Shown: positions 35,799 through 43,743, numbered from the stretch's first letter. The stretch is DNA of 64,000 nucleotides from Elusimicrobium sp. (GCA_015062115.1 SUVG01000005.1:1-64000); one strand, 5' to 3'. Notes: generated by a model from the letters alone, not told the origin. Numbers and translations: made by a program.

Positions 35799-36995
35799 AT
35801 GGAAAACGAAGCCTTTGACACTGTAAACGAGTATTTTAGACACTTGGGAAAAATCTCGCAGGAATTAGACCGCGAGGAGATTTCCCGCCTGTGGAAACTG
35901 GCCAAAAAGGGCGATACGGACGCAAAAAACAAAATCATGGAAATGAATTTGCGCCTCGTCGTACCGACGGCCAAGCGTTTTCAGCGCCCGGGCATGGAAC
36001 TGATGGACCTTATTGAAGAAGGCAACTTGGGCCTTCTGCAAGCCATTGATAAATTTGAACCCGAGAAAGGATACCGTTTTTCCACTTATGCCGTGTATTG
36101 GATTGAGCAATATATCCGCAAATATATTGAAGAACAATCCGGTTCTATCAAAATTCCGTCGCATGCGTGGGGAAATTTGAAAAAATGGTTCCGCGCGTGG
36201 AACGAACTGAAAGAAGCCAACGGGCGCGACCCGTCCTTAAACGAAATGGCCAAGGAACTGAATTTAACGGCGCGGCAAGTAAAGTCCATTATGGACACTT
36301 TAAGCGCGGCCAAAGGGGTGGATTCTCTTACCTCTTTGGTACACGAAGAAGAAGAAATGACCTTGGAAGACTTAATTAGCGACGACGGCAAAGGAAACCC
36401 GCATGATGTTTTCTTAAAAAGCGAAAACCAACGCACCATTAAAAAAAGCATGGAAGATTTGAACGACCGCGACCGCCAAGTGGTCATCATGCGCTATGGA
36501 CTTGCCGACAACGAACCCAAAACTTTAGGCGAAGTGGCGGAAATTTTAGGCCTGTCGCGCGAGCGGGTACGCCAAATTGAGGAGCGTGCCGTCAGCACTT
36601 TGCGTAAAGAGGCGCAAAAAGCCGGTATTTTGGAAATTTCGGCAATAGATTACCGCACCCGCAAACTGCATAGTGCTATGCAACCGCGTGTGAAAACCAA
36701 TATTTTAGGGGAAACCGAAGGCAGCACTTTTTTGGCAAAACTAATCAAAAGCCAAAAAGCCGCCGTGCGTGCTGCCAGACGGGCCGAGGCTAAAAAGAAA
36801 GCCGCCAAGGCTGCTAAATTAGCGGCTAAACAAGAAGGGAAACCCTTAAATAAAGCGGCTAAAAAGGCGGGCACCAAAAAAGCCGCCCCTAAAAAAACCG
36901 TTTCTAAAAAAGCGGCTCCCAAAAAGGCGGTTAAAAAAACCGTTACCAAAAAGAAAGTTTCCAAAGCCGTCGGCAAAAAATCTGCAAAGAAATAA
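35799..36995 (+). CDS. RNA polymerase sigma-70 factor with a histone-H1-like C-terminal tail
   Basis: 398 residues. Region 1.2 (DTVNEYFRHLGKI) is followed by 2.1-2.4 (NLRLVVPTAKRF, LMDLIEEGNLGL, YRFSTYAVYWIEQYI), 3 (PSLNEMAKEL) and 4.2 (TLGEVAEILGLSRERVRQIEERA). Region 2.3/2.4 differs from the usual RpoD FSTYATWWIRQAI, so I favour a group 2 factor, but a housekeeping role is not excluded. Residues about 317-398 are an extra Lys/Ala/Pro tail with KKAAPKK-type repeats like histone H1. TATGAT six bases before the ATG suggests a leaderless mRNA. Confidence 0.9.
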   Translation: MENEAFDTVNEYFRHLGKISQELDREEISRLWKLAKKGDTDAKNKIMEMNLRLVVPTAKRFQRPGMELMDLIEEGNLGLLQAIDKFEPEKGYRFSTYAVYWIEQYIRKYIEEQSGSIKIPSHAWGNLKKWFRAWNELKEANGRDPSLNEMAKELNLTARQVKSIMDTLSAAKGVDSLTSLVHEEEEMTLEDLISDDGKGNPHDVFLKSENQRTIKKSMEDLNDRDRQVVIMRYGLADNEPKTLGEVAEILGLSRERVRQIEERAVSTLRKEAQKAGILEISAIDYRTRKLHSAMQPRVKTNILGETEGSTFLAKLIKSQKAAVRAARRAEAKKKAAKAAKLAAKQEGKPLNKAAKKAGTKKAAPKKTVSKKAAPKKAVKKTVTKKKVSKAVGKKSAKK

Positions 36996-37000
36996 TTTAC

Positions 37001-37074
37001 GCCCCCGTAGCTCAAATGGATAGAGCGATTCCGTCCTAAGGAAGAGGTTGCGAGTTCGACTCCCGCCGGGGGTA
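37001..37074 (+). tRNA. tRNA-Arg (CCT)
   Basis: A 74-nt cloverleaf: acceptor GCCCCCG with CGGGGGT plus discriminator A, D-arm GCTC...GAGC, anticodon loop GTCCTAA (anticodon CCT at 37035-37037), and T-arm with GTTCGACTC. The first anticodon-stem pair (A-G) and one T-stem pair (A-C) mismatch. It reads AGG codons. It lies six bases after the sigma-factor gene, and a terminator follows. Confidence 0.9.
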
Positions 37075-37094
37075 AAATTTGAGATTTCATAATA

Positions 37095-37124
37095 AAAAAG
37101 CACCCTTTGTAAGGGTGCTTTTTT
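37095..37124. terminator. Bidirectional terminator
   Basis: AAAAAGCACCC-TTTGTA-GGGTGCTTTTTT hairpin between tRNA-Arg and the converging beta-barrel gene. Confidence 0.85.
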
Positions 37125-37140
37125 GATGAAGAGAAAGTTA

Positions 37141-37767
37141 TTAAAACTTAAAACCTAAACGGGCCATTACCGTAATATATAAGGGATAGTATGTTTTTTC
37201 CAACATGTCAATTCTAGCAGAAGTTCCGTTTATTCTGCCTTCAATACCTAGAACAATATGATTGGATATTTCACCTTCAAAACCTAATCCCGCATACCAA
37301 GCAAGTCCCGTAGTCGTTTCTTTTTCTTTTCCTAAGATACTTCCATTTTTTCTGGCTGATATTTCAAATCTACTAATACCTACACCGGTTCCAAAAGGGA
37401 CATAGACTCTTGCCGCATGTCTGTTTAGATACAAGCGTCCAGCTAACATAAAGTTAAAGATAGAAGTTTCTACTTCTTCCGTGAAAAAATTATAATACGA
37501 ATCCCATGCTAAATTTTCAGTTTTCGAAAACAAATTCCCATTTGCTTCCACACCAAAGGCTAAAACTGGGGCGATAGTTCTAAGGTACTGTACTCCAAAA
37601 GAAACGCCTTCTTTATTTCCCCATTGAGAGTTTTCTATTTCATTTTTCGCGTCGGGTTCTCCAATGCTGATGGATAAAAAAGAATCTCCCACATTTAACC
37701 CCGTTTGCGCAAAAGCCAAGGCGGGGGCAAACATCAATACGGCCATTATTGCAATTATTTTCTTCAT
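37141..37767 (-). CDS. Outer-membrane beta-barrel protein
   Basis: 208 residues. The signal peptide ends AFAQ at about residue 21. The mature part alternates polar and hydrophobic residues as in beta-strands, with turns rich in Gly/Asn, and ends in the aromatic FKF typical of barrels handled by BamA. The size suggests an eight-strand OmpX/OmpA-barrel-like protein. The gene has lower GC and less biased codons than its neighbours. AAGGAG precedes the ATG. The non-coding RNA candidate ends about 60 bases upstream on the same strand and could be its leader. The specific role is unknown. Confidence 0.75.
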   Translation of the reverse strand: MKKIIAIMAVLMFAPALAFAQTGLNVGDSFLSISIGEPDAKNEIENSQWGNKEGVSFGVQYLRTIAPVLAFGVEANGNLFSKTENLAWDSYYNFFTEEVETSIFNFMLAGRLYLNRHAARVYVPFGTGVGISRFEISARKNGSILGKEKETTTGLAWYAGLGFEGEISNHIVLGIEGRINGTSARIDMLEKTYYPLYITVMARLGFKF

Positions 37768-37827
37768 TTTGTTCTCCTTTATCTGTTTTGGGCGGTGGAA
37801 AAGTAACAGGTGGTTAGCAAAATAGGG

Positions 37828-38037
37828 AAATAAAAACGGCTGTTACATTTGAGCCAATCGAGGTAACCCAAATGATAACAGCCGTGGTTCCCCGCCATAT
37901 AAAATACAGCGGGAAACACTCAGCACAGTACCCTTCGGGGATCAGCCAAAGCGCACTGTGCTTAAAACGACTGTTCTTGGACCTCGATTGTGCTGTTAGT
38001 ATTCCAACAGCGCACCGCATTCTGCAATACGGTTCCA
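37828..38037 (-). ncRNA. Structured non-coding RNA candidate with pseudoknot and terminator
   Basis: Read on the minus strand, about 205 nt fold into successive hairpins: CCGTATT/AATGCGG, CTGTTGG/CTAACAG, AGCACAGT/ACTGTGCT (with an inner CCC-CGAA-GGG), CCCGC/GCGGG, and a 16-bp final stem (37836-37851 with 37869-37885) followed by TTTTTATTT. The loop of the final stem (37855-37864) is perfectly complementary over 10 bases to 37981-37990, which gives a pseudoknot. No reading frame is convincing. It matches none of the riboswitch, 6S, tmRNA or SRP consensus sequences I know. The 5' end is estimated. It could be a free RNA or a leader of the beta-barrel gene. Confidence 0.65.
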
Positions 38038-38171
38038 AAAACAGATATAAATTTGATACTCGCAAAACTGCTACGAATATACTTTATTGTACTATATTTC
38101 TTCTTTCTAATCTAAAAGACGGGGTTGGCGGGAGGGGGAGTTTCGCTATCCTAAAGAAAAGGGGGAAAGTT

Positions 38172-38777
38172 ATGGAAAAAGAGAATTGTTTTTTAAGGGC
38201 CGTTAAACAGCGGCGTACCCGCTATGCATTAACGGATAAAAGCCCAATCGGTGACGATAAAATAAAAGAAATTATCCGTGTGGCGCTGGCCCATGCACCC
38301 AGTGCGTTCAATTCGCAGAGTGCCAGGCTGGCGGTATTGTTCGGGAAGTATCATAAAAAATTTTGGCAGATAACCAAAGATGCCCTGCGCAAAATTGTTT
38401 CGGCGGAAAATTTTGCTGAGACGGAAAAGAAAATAGATTCTTTTTCCGCCGCCCGCGGAACAATTCTGTTTTTTGAAGATTGGGGAACGGTGGAAGGATT
38501 GCAGGGAAAATTCCCGACCTATAAAGATAATTTCCCGCTATGGGCATATCAGTCCAACGGTATGTTGGAATTTATTATTTGGACGGCCTTTGCCGAGGTG
38601 GGCCTTGGGGCCAGTTTGCAACATTATAACCCGCTTGTGGACGAGCAAGTCCGCCGCGAGTATGGCCTTCCAAGCAGTTGGAAGTTAATTGCGCAAATGC
38701 CGTTTGGCGAGCCCTTTGCTCCGCCGGAAAATAAAGATTTTTTGCCTATTGATGAACGGGTAAAAGTGTGGGAATAA
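38172..38777 (+). CDS. Nitroreductase family protein (Frm2/Hbn1-like)
   Basis: A 201-residue FMN-dependent nitroreductase-fold protein. The N-terminus FLRAVKQRRTRYALTDKSPIGDDKI and HAPSAFNSQSAR match the Frm2-like branch, in which the Arg pair and Ser/Asn contact the FMN phosphate. Later GLGASLQHYNP and FGEPFAPPE are also typical. It probably reduces nitro or quinone compounds with NAD(P)H. I start at the ATG at 38172 because GGGGGAAAG lies upstream and the family begins here. It is monocistronic with a terminator. Confidence 0.88.
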   Translation: MEKENCFLRAVKQRRTRYALTDKSPIGDDKIKEIIRVALAHAPSAFNSQSARLAVLFGKYHKKFWQITKDALRKIVSAENFAETEKKIDSFSAARGTILFFEDWGTVEGLQGKFPTYKDNFPLWAYQSNGMLEFIIWTAFAEVGLGASLQHYNPLVDEQVRREYGLPSSWKLIAQMPFGEPFAPPENKDFLPIDERVKVWE

Positions 38778-38789
38778 AACAGCCCCAAT

Positions 38790-38824
38790 AAAAAACCCCT
38801 GCTTTCAAAAAGCAGGGGTTTTTG
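38790..38824. terminator. Bidirectional terminator
   Basis: AAAAACCCCTGCTTT-CAA-AAAGCAGGGGTTTTT hairpin between the nitroreductase and the converging 38838 gene. Confidence 0.85.
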
Positions 38825-38837
38825 TCAGCAAAATAAA

Positions 38838-39692
38838 TCAGCGGCCGATGGCTTTATTGAGCATAAACCAAGCCAGCAAACTCATGCCTATTAAAATGGA
38901 CAACAACAAGAAAATCCAAGTGCCGCGCCAACCGCTTGATTGTTTGGTTTCCATCGGTGCGCGGGAACAAAGAGCCTTCATCATGGCTTCGGCACGCAGG
39001 ACGGCTTCGTCCTTTTCCGTTTTCGGGGAAAGGGTGGCTGTGGTGGCAGGATCGGCCGCTTCCAATTTTTGGATAATGTTTTCGAATTCGTTTAATACCT
39101 GCATGGCGCGGAAACGGAACATTTCCATATCTTTAACAGGAATTTGCGTATGTTCGTGATAAACAAGTGCGTTGTCGTTAAGTTCCAAATATACTTGGTT
39201 ATGCGTTTTGAGCATACCGGTAATAAAAGGAGTAAAAAGTAAACCGGAAGCCGGGGTAGGAGCGTGGACGGTGTAGCGTTCGTCCAACGCGGATATATTG
39301 GTTTTCATCTGCGTGTATTGAGACCCTGCAAAAAGCGATTGGTGCGGCACTACCTTCAATGCCGGGAATTGGCGTTTTTTCAGTTCTGCCGTAAAAATAG
39401 TAATACAAGTGGGTTCTGTTTTGGGGTTATCGTCCGGGTAGATAGCATCGTCCGCCACGCGGATAAAAGCCATATTGTCCGAAAAAGTAAACACATTTTG
39501 ATATTGATGAAAATAAGTAGTAAAAAATTCCAAACGGCCGGCGGTCAATTCGGTGGTAACGGAATTTTTTTCTTTATCAAAACGGCAACCGTTTTGTTTG
39601 GCCAGCGAAGCCAGTTGGGCCGAACGCGTGCGCGTGGTGGCCACTAACCCCACGGCCGCACCTGCAACAATTAAAATAAGCAGTAAATTCAT
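38838..39692 (-). CDS. DUF3137-like membrane-anchored protein
   Basis: 284 residues. An N-terminal membrane segment (about 2-19), a soluble domain with a beta-rich core (about 25-225), a linker, and a C-terminal membrane segment (about 258-278) are visible. The overall pattern of a membrane anchor, then a domain measuring about 180 residues with ITIFTAELKK and a late dense helix, is reminiscent of DUF3137, whose function is unknown. No catalytic motif is apparent. It stands alone between the terminator and the tRNA-Ser repeat region. Confidence 0.55.
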   Translation of the reverse strand: MNLLLILIVAGAAVGLVATTRTRSAQLASLAKQNGCRFDKEKNSVTTELTAGRLEFFTTYFHQYQNVFTFSDNMAFIRVADDAIYPDDNPKTEPTCITIFTAELKKRQFPALKVVPHQSLFAGSQYTQMKTNISALDERYTVHAPTPASGLLFTPFITGMLKTHNQVYLELNDNALVYHEHTQIPVKDMEMFRFRAMQVLNEFENIIQKLEAADPATTATLSPKTEKDEAVLRAEAMMKALCSRAPMETKQSSGWRGTWIFLLLSILIGMSLLAWFMLNKAIGR

Positions 39693-39747
39693 ACCTTTAT
39701 CATATCAAAATAAATTAGAAAGTTACAAAACATAAGGAGAAACAGGT

Positions 39748-39849
39748 ATGTGAACACTCGTATATTTATTGAGTGGTGTATTTTTGATGGCGGGGTGCAC
39801 GTTTAAGCTGTTCGGTCGAGTCCAAAAAATAACAAGACTTCCCACTTAG
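39748..39849 (+). pseudogene. Possible broken small lipoprotein gene (entericidin-like)
   Basis: AAGGAG is correctly placed before an ATG whose second codon is TGA. The frame then continues TLVYLLSGVFLMAGCTFKLFG, which contains a hydrophobic stretch and a lipobox-like MAGC, and stops at 39847. It looks like an entericidin-sized lipoprotein inactivated by one stop, but it may be coincidence because the end of the frame overlaps a terminator of the other strand. Confidence 0.3.
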
Positions 39850-39864
39850 GTAAAAGTCTTGTTA
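39829..39864 (-). terminator. Intrinsic terminator downstream of the tRNA-Ser repeat region
   Basis: Minus-strand AACAAGACTT-loop-AAGTCTTGTT hairpin followed by ATTTTTTGG. It would end transcripts that run through tRNA-Ser and the repeat. Confidence 0.7.
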
Positions 39865-39896
39865 TAAAGGAACATCGGTAATTGTCTTAAAAATGG

Positions 39897-40113
39897 CGGA
39901 AGGGGAGGGATTCTCCCTACATAAATTTCCTGACGGAAATTTTGCCCGGGCCCGTCCTCGCGGTTTTTGCCTTCCGTGCTTTGCCGATGCCGGCTTGCAC
40001 TCAAACAAAAACATCGCTGCGGACTTCGAATCCCTACGTAACGCAAAGCAGTTTGCGTTACTCCACCGCGACATATAATCAAAACGCCCCACGAGGGGCC
40101 TTTTAATTATATA
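39897..40113 (-). repeat. 217-bp segment bounded by copies of the tRNA-Ser 3' end; contains dispersed repeat copy 2
   Basis: The 17-bp CGGAAGGGGAGGGATTC occurs at 39897-39913 and, as the 3' end of tRNA-Ser, at 40114-40130. Between them lie a small terminator, a perfect GTAACGCAAA/TTTGCGTTAC hairpin, a perfect AAATTTCC-GTCA-GGAAATTT hairpin, and sequence (39897-40017) homologous to window positions 1-119. The arrangement resembles an attL/attR pair of a very small element inserted at a tRNA end. Confidence 0.75.
40082..40104 (-). terminator. Terminator directly behind tRNA-Ser
   Basis: Minus-strand AAAAGGCCCC-TCGT-GGGGCGTTTTGATT, 10 bases after the tRNA end. It has a short stem and a weak T run. 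Confidence 0.5.
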
Positions 40114-40200
40114 CGGAAGGGGAGGGATTCGAACCCTCGGTAGAGTTGCCCCTACATCAGTTTTCAAGACTGACGCCTTAAACCACTCGGCCACCCTTCC
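40114..40200 (-). tRNA. tRNA-Ser (TGA)
   Basis: An 87-nt class II tRNA: acceptor GGAAGGG with CCCTTCC and discriminator G, D-arm GGCCGAGTGGTTTAAGGC, anticodon loop CTTGAAA (TGA; complement of 40164-40166), long variable arm TGTAGGGGCAACTCTACC, and T-arm GAGGGTTCGAATCCCTC. It reads UCA-type serine codons. It lies 30 bases behind thiN on the same strand. Its 3' end is duplicated 217 bases downstream. Confidence 0.95.
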
Positions 40201-40230
40201 AATAGATATATTTTATGAATTTTTTGCAGT

Positions 40231-40878
40231 CTATGCACAGCCGCCGGGATGTTGTTCTACATATACCAGCATAAACCCGCTTTCCAGTTGTACAGAGAAG
40301 GTTTTTCCCGTTGCTTCGTTGCTTAAAGTGCGTCCGGCCCGTTGCCAACTTAAACGGGCTTTTTGAAGCGGGAATTTAAGTCCTTTCAAGGTTACTCCCG
40401 TGCAGTTTTTAAGCGGAATTAAACTCACCCGCGCGCCTTTTTCGGTGTTAAATTTTTTATCGGCGGTTATCGGGTATATAGTCCAGCCGTTTCCCCAAAG
40501 GCAGATATCCATTTTTTTAAGATAAGGGTAAACAGATAAAAAGTTTCCCAGTGTAAAGTCCAGCCTGCCCCCGGCAAAACCGGCCACGGTGCAAGATTTA
40601 CAACCGTTTTGGGATAGATAATCCAGGGCCTTTTCCAAGTCTGTATTATTTTGGTTATCTACAAATAAAATTTTTTCCGAAGATAATTTTTTTTGTGTAG
40701 AGGGGGAAACGGAATCTAAATCGCCGATGACTAAATCCGGCGTGACTTTGCAGGCAAGTGCACGGTTGGCTCCACCGTCGGCAGCTAATACAAAATCTGC
40801 CTTTTGGGCCAGTTCTTTTAGTGTTTTGGCAGGCAAGGTTTCCCCGTTACCGATCAGTAATGTGTGTGTGAATTTCAC
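40231..40878 (-). CDS. thiN: Thiamine pyrophosphokinase
   Basis: A 215-residue enzyme that converts thiamine to thiamine diphosphate with ATP. Catalytic-domain motifs are AADGGANRAL, DLVIGDLDS and NNTDLEKALDYL, then GFAGGRLDFTLGN. The C-terminal thiamine-binding domain has KGARVSLIPL and TLSNEATG. Its 5' end overlaps the upstream symporter gene by 32 bases, so the two are translated from one mRNA. Free thiamine salvage is therefore expected. Confidence 0.95.
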   Translation of the reverse strand: MKFTHTLLIGNGETLPAKTLKELAQKADFVLAADGGANRALACKVTPDLVIGDLDSVSPSTQKKLSSEKILFVDNQNNTDLEKALDYLSQNGCKSCTVAGFAGGRLDFTLGNFLSVYPYLKKMDICLWGNGWTIYPITADKKFNTEKGARVSLIPLKNCTGVTLKGLKFPLQKARLSWQRAGRTLSNEATGKTFSVQLESGFMLVYVEQHPGGCA

Positions 40879-42271
40879 TTGCTTTTCTCCGAAAGGAAAT
40901 TAAAATAATCAAACTGACCGCTACCCCCACATAAAAAGGGTCTAGGGCTTCCAATACTTCGTGTTTGCGGACAAAACGCCACGCGGTCATGGCAACGGCA
41001 CTGGTTAGCGAGGAGATAACAAACAGGCGGTCGCTGATGCGTCCGGGGGATAAATACCCCATTAAAATAGGGACTAATAAGCAGGCCGAAAAGTAGGAGC
41101 CCAACACCAACCAAATTTCCTTAAAACTGCCGTGAAAGACCTGTGCCATTATAATTGCCAGCGTGCCTACAAAGAAGATGGAAATGCGGTTGGAAAGAAT
41201 TACATTTTTGAAACGGTGGCGTAAAAAATCAAAACTAAGCGTATTGGAGGCAATAAACAGAAAAGAATTGAGGGTGGATAGAATAATGGCCAACACCCCG
41301 GCGACAAAAAATCCTTTTAGCCCTACCGGTAATAATTGCACGGCATAGAAAAAATAGGCCTGGCCCGGTTCGGCTTGCGGTAAAACCGCCCGCGCATAGA
41401 GGGAGCCTGCCGTAGTACACAAATCAAAGCAGAGCCAAATAAAGGTGGAAATAACAACTCCTTTTTTTACGACGGAAGGACTTTTGGCCGCAAAACAACG
41501 CTGGTAAAAACTGGGGTCAATCAGCGTTGCCAAGGCAATAAATCCCCATATAAAAGTGTTCATCCACGAATTTCCGCCCGTAATGCTAAAGTGGCTGGCG
41601 GGCAGGTTGGCTTTTAGAAAGGATAATCCGCCAAAGGTGCTGACGGAGAACACAACCACAAGCAACACTGCGGCGCACATCACAAAAAATTGTACCAAGT
41701 CCGAAAATACTACCGAGCGAAACCCGCCCCATGCCGTATATAAGCAGGTAAACAGCGTGCCGCAAATCATGCCCTGCAAAACGCTCATGCCAAATACCAT
41801 ATGCAGAAACATACCCAAACTCAGCACATACGCTACGGGAGTAATATAGAAAAAAGTAAAGGTTGCCGCTACTTTGGCCGATTTCGGGCCGAACATTTTT
41901 CCTGTCAAATCCGGCAAAGTGACGGAGTGAAATTTGGCTACTTTATCGGCAATAAAGAAAGCAAAAATCAGGTAAGCGACATACCAAAAGAACCCTTGGG
42001 TTACAAAGTTGTATATTCCGTAGTTAAATGTAATTTCGTTTACCCCGAAGATTCCGCCATACCAGGTGGCTACCAAAGTAGCAACAAACAGCGGCAAGGT
42101 AAGTTGGCGGCCCATGAGCAGGTAATCAAGTGTGCCCATAGCGCCCTTATCTGTTTTTTCCAGGCGACGGTTCCCATAAATAGCGGCCAAAAAGGTGGCC
42201 GCCAAAATAGAGAAAAAAACGACCCAGTCCGCTATATGAAAATAAGTAAGGGTTTTTAATTCATTTAACAT
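40847..42271 (-). CDS. Sodium:solute symporter (SSS family), possible thiamine transporter
   Basis: A 474-residue protein with about 13 membrane segments of the SLC5/SSS fold. Examples are YLLMGRQLTLPLFVATLVATWYGG (TM1-2), YGIYNFV, and the mid-protein TAWGGFRSVVFSDLVQF that marks the family. It uses the sodium gradient. Overlap with thiN suggests thiamine or a precursor as substrate; SSS-type thiamine carriers (ThiV) have been predicted in other bacteria. No TPP riboswitch precedes it, so the substrate stays an inference. Confidence 0.8.
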   Translation of the reverse strand: MLNELKTLTYFHIADWVVFFSILAATFLAAIYGNRRLEKTDKGAMGTLDYLLMGRQLTLPLFVATLVATWYGGIFGVNEITFNYGIYNFVTQGFFWYVAYLIFAFFIADKVAKFHSVTLPDLTGKMFGPKSAKVAATFTFFYITPVAYVLSLGMFLHMVFGMSVLQGMICGTLFTCLYTAWGGFRSVVFSDLVQFFVMCAAVLLVVVFSVSTFGGLSFLKANLPASHFSITGGNSWMNTFIWGFIALATLIDPSFYQRCFAAKSPSVVKKGVVISTFIWLCFDLCTTAGSLYARAVLPQAEPGQAYFFYAVQLLPVGLKGFFVAGVLAIILSTLNSFLFIASNTLSFDFLRHRFKNVILSNRISIFFVGTLAIIMAQVFHGSFKEIWLVLGSYFSACLLVPILMGYLSPGRISDRLFVISSLTSAVAMTAWRFVRKHEVLEALDPFYVGVAVSLIILISFRRKASEIHTHITDR

Positions 42272-42281
42272 ACTGTTCTAA

Positions 42282-42312
42282 AAAAGCCCCTTGGCTCTCC
42301 AAGGGGCTTATG
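42282..42312 (-). terminator. Terminator behind the 42319 carrier
   Basis: Minus-strand AAGCCCCTTGG-AGA-GCCAAGGGGCTTTTTT hairpin between the carrier gene and the symporter. Confidence 0.85.
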
Positions 42313-42318
42313 TTTATT

Positions 42319-43743
42319 TTACCAAATATAATATGCGGGAATAAGTAGCAGAAGCGACAGGGTAATTAAAATTACCTCTAACCGCATAAACCACTTTACC
42401 CAAGTGGGGTACGAGATGCCCGCCAACGCCAAAGCACCCATGGTAACGGGGGCCGTGGGAATAATGGGGTTTCCCCAACCTTCACCGAATTGGTAAGCCA
42501 AAATAACCGTTTGGCGCGAAACATTTACCAAATCGCCCAAAGGAACCATAATCGGCATAGTCAGCACGGCTTGCCCGGAACCGGAAGCAATAAAGAAGTT
42601 CAGCACCGTTTGAATTACAAACATGGCTTGAGAAGCCAAAATGGGGTGCAGGGAACCTACGCTTTGGGTCATGGCGTGTAAGAAAGTATCTAAAATATGG
42701 CCGTTGGTGGCTACGATAACAATGGAGCGGGCCAAAGCCATCAGTACGCAAACCCCTACCATAGATTTTGCGCCGTCAATAATAGCATCGGTTGCTTGGT
42801 CCAAGGTCAGTTTGCCAAAATAAGCACTGGCAATCGTTACACCCAAAAAGACGGCGGCAATTTCAATCATGTACCATTGATAGCGAATTACGCCGTAGAA
42901 CAAAACGGCCATGCCCAATAAAAACGAGGCAATTACCAATTTGTGCGCTCGCGTAAGGCGGAAGGTTTGGTCTACCACTACATCGTTGATGATTTTAAGT
43001 TCAGCCCGTTTTTCCAAATCCATTTTATAGGTTAAACTTTTGGTGGGATTTTTGCGTACCCGTTCGCCATACCAGGTGAAAAAACCGGCCACTACGCTGG
43101 TGAAGATAAACCAGATGATGAGGCGGTATTGCCAACCGGAATACATAGGCAGTTGGGCAATCGTTTGTGCGATGCCGACCGTAAACGGGTTTACAAACGC
43201 GGACGAAAAGCCCGTAAATGCCCCGATAAACGGAATAGACATACCCACCACGGTATCGTAACCCAAAGAAAGCGCGAGCGGGATAAAAATGGGGATAAAG
43301 ATAAGCGTTTCTTCTTCCATGCCGAACATCGCCCCGCATAACGAAAATAAAAACATACATACGGGAATAAAGAACTTCTTATATTTGGGTTTATTGGCGA
43401 AAAAGAAACTTACTTTCTTAATCATGGTATTGATGGCGCCGGTGCGTTCGATAATGGTAAACAACGCGCCCACCACCAAAATAAATGCGATAATTTCCGC
43501 GCATTGGGTAAAACCTTCCACCGGAGCGGCCAGAATATTACCGATATTTTGCGGGTTGCCGGGAACAGCATGGTAAGAACCCGCTACCGCAAAAGTGCGT
43601 CCGTCTTGCTCTATGCGGTCGTATTGGCCGGAGGGGACAAGCCATGTCAGCGCGGCCACAAACACCATAATGGAGAACACCAAAAAATAGGTGTTGCACA
43701 ACATTTTTTTCATTTTCGTTTTGTTTTCCTCTTGTTCGTTCAA
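42319..43743 (-). CDS. YfcC-type anion/amino-acid carrier, paralogue 1
   Basis: A 474-residue, about 12-TM protein of the YfcC/ArcD/DcuC ion transporter superfamily. Marks are TWLVPSGQYDR in the first periplasmic loop, SLCGAMFGMEEETLIF, INPFTVGIAQ-like VNPFTVGIAQ, and a late SGSGQAVLTMPIMVPLGD. The substrate could be a C4-dicarboxylate, arginine/ornithine or a peptide. Close relative of the next gene upstream on the same strand, separated by a terminator, so the two are probably regulated apart. Confidence 0.88.
   Translation of the reverse strand: MNEQEENKTKMKKMLCNTYFLVFSIMVFVAALTWLVPSGQYDRIEQDGRTFAVAGSYHAVPGNPQNIGNILAAPVEGFTQCAEIIAFILVVGALFTIIERTGAINTMIKKVSFFFANKPKYKKFFIPVCMFLFSLCGAMFGMEEETLIFIPIFIPLALSLGYDTVVGMSIPFIGAFTGFSSAFVNPFTVGIAQTIAQLPMYSGWQYRLIIWFIFTSVVAGFFTWYGERVRKNPTKSLTYKMDLEKRAELKIINDVVVDQTFRLTRAHKLVIASFLLGMAVLFYGVIRYQWYMIEIAAVFLGVTIASAYFGKLTLDQATDAIIDGAKSMVGVCVLMALARSIVIVATNGHILDTFLHAMTQSVGSLHPILASQAMFVIQTVLNFFIASGSGQAVLTMPIMVPLGDLVNVSRQTVILAYQFGEGWGNPIIPTAPVTMGALALAGISYPTWVKWFMRLEVILITLSLLLLIPAYYIW

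Noticed and set aside
37872-38171. 100-codon N-terminal extension of the nitroreductase
   Set aside because: The extension reads through the complement of the structured RNA candidate and has no family similarity.
39862-40194. 110-codon minus-strand frame spanning tRNA-Ser and the repeat
   Set aside because: It is simply an open frame through a tRNA and a structured repeat. The related frame at 1-160 is open for the same reason, not because a protein is conserved.
42272-42318. TPP riboswitch before the symporter-thiN operon
   Set aside because: The gap is only 47 bases and is filled by a terminator; no CTGAGA or other thi-box segment is present.
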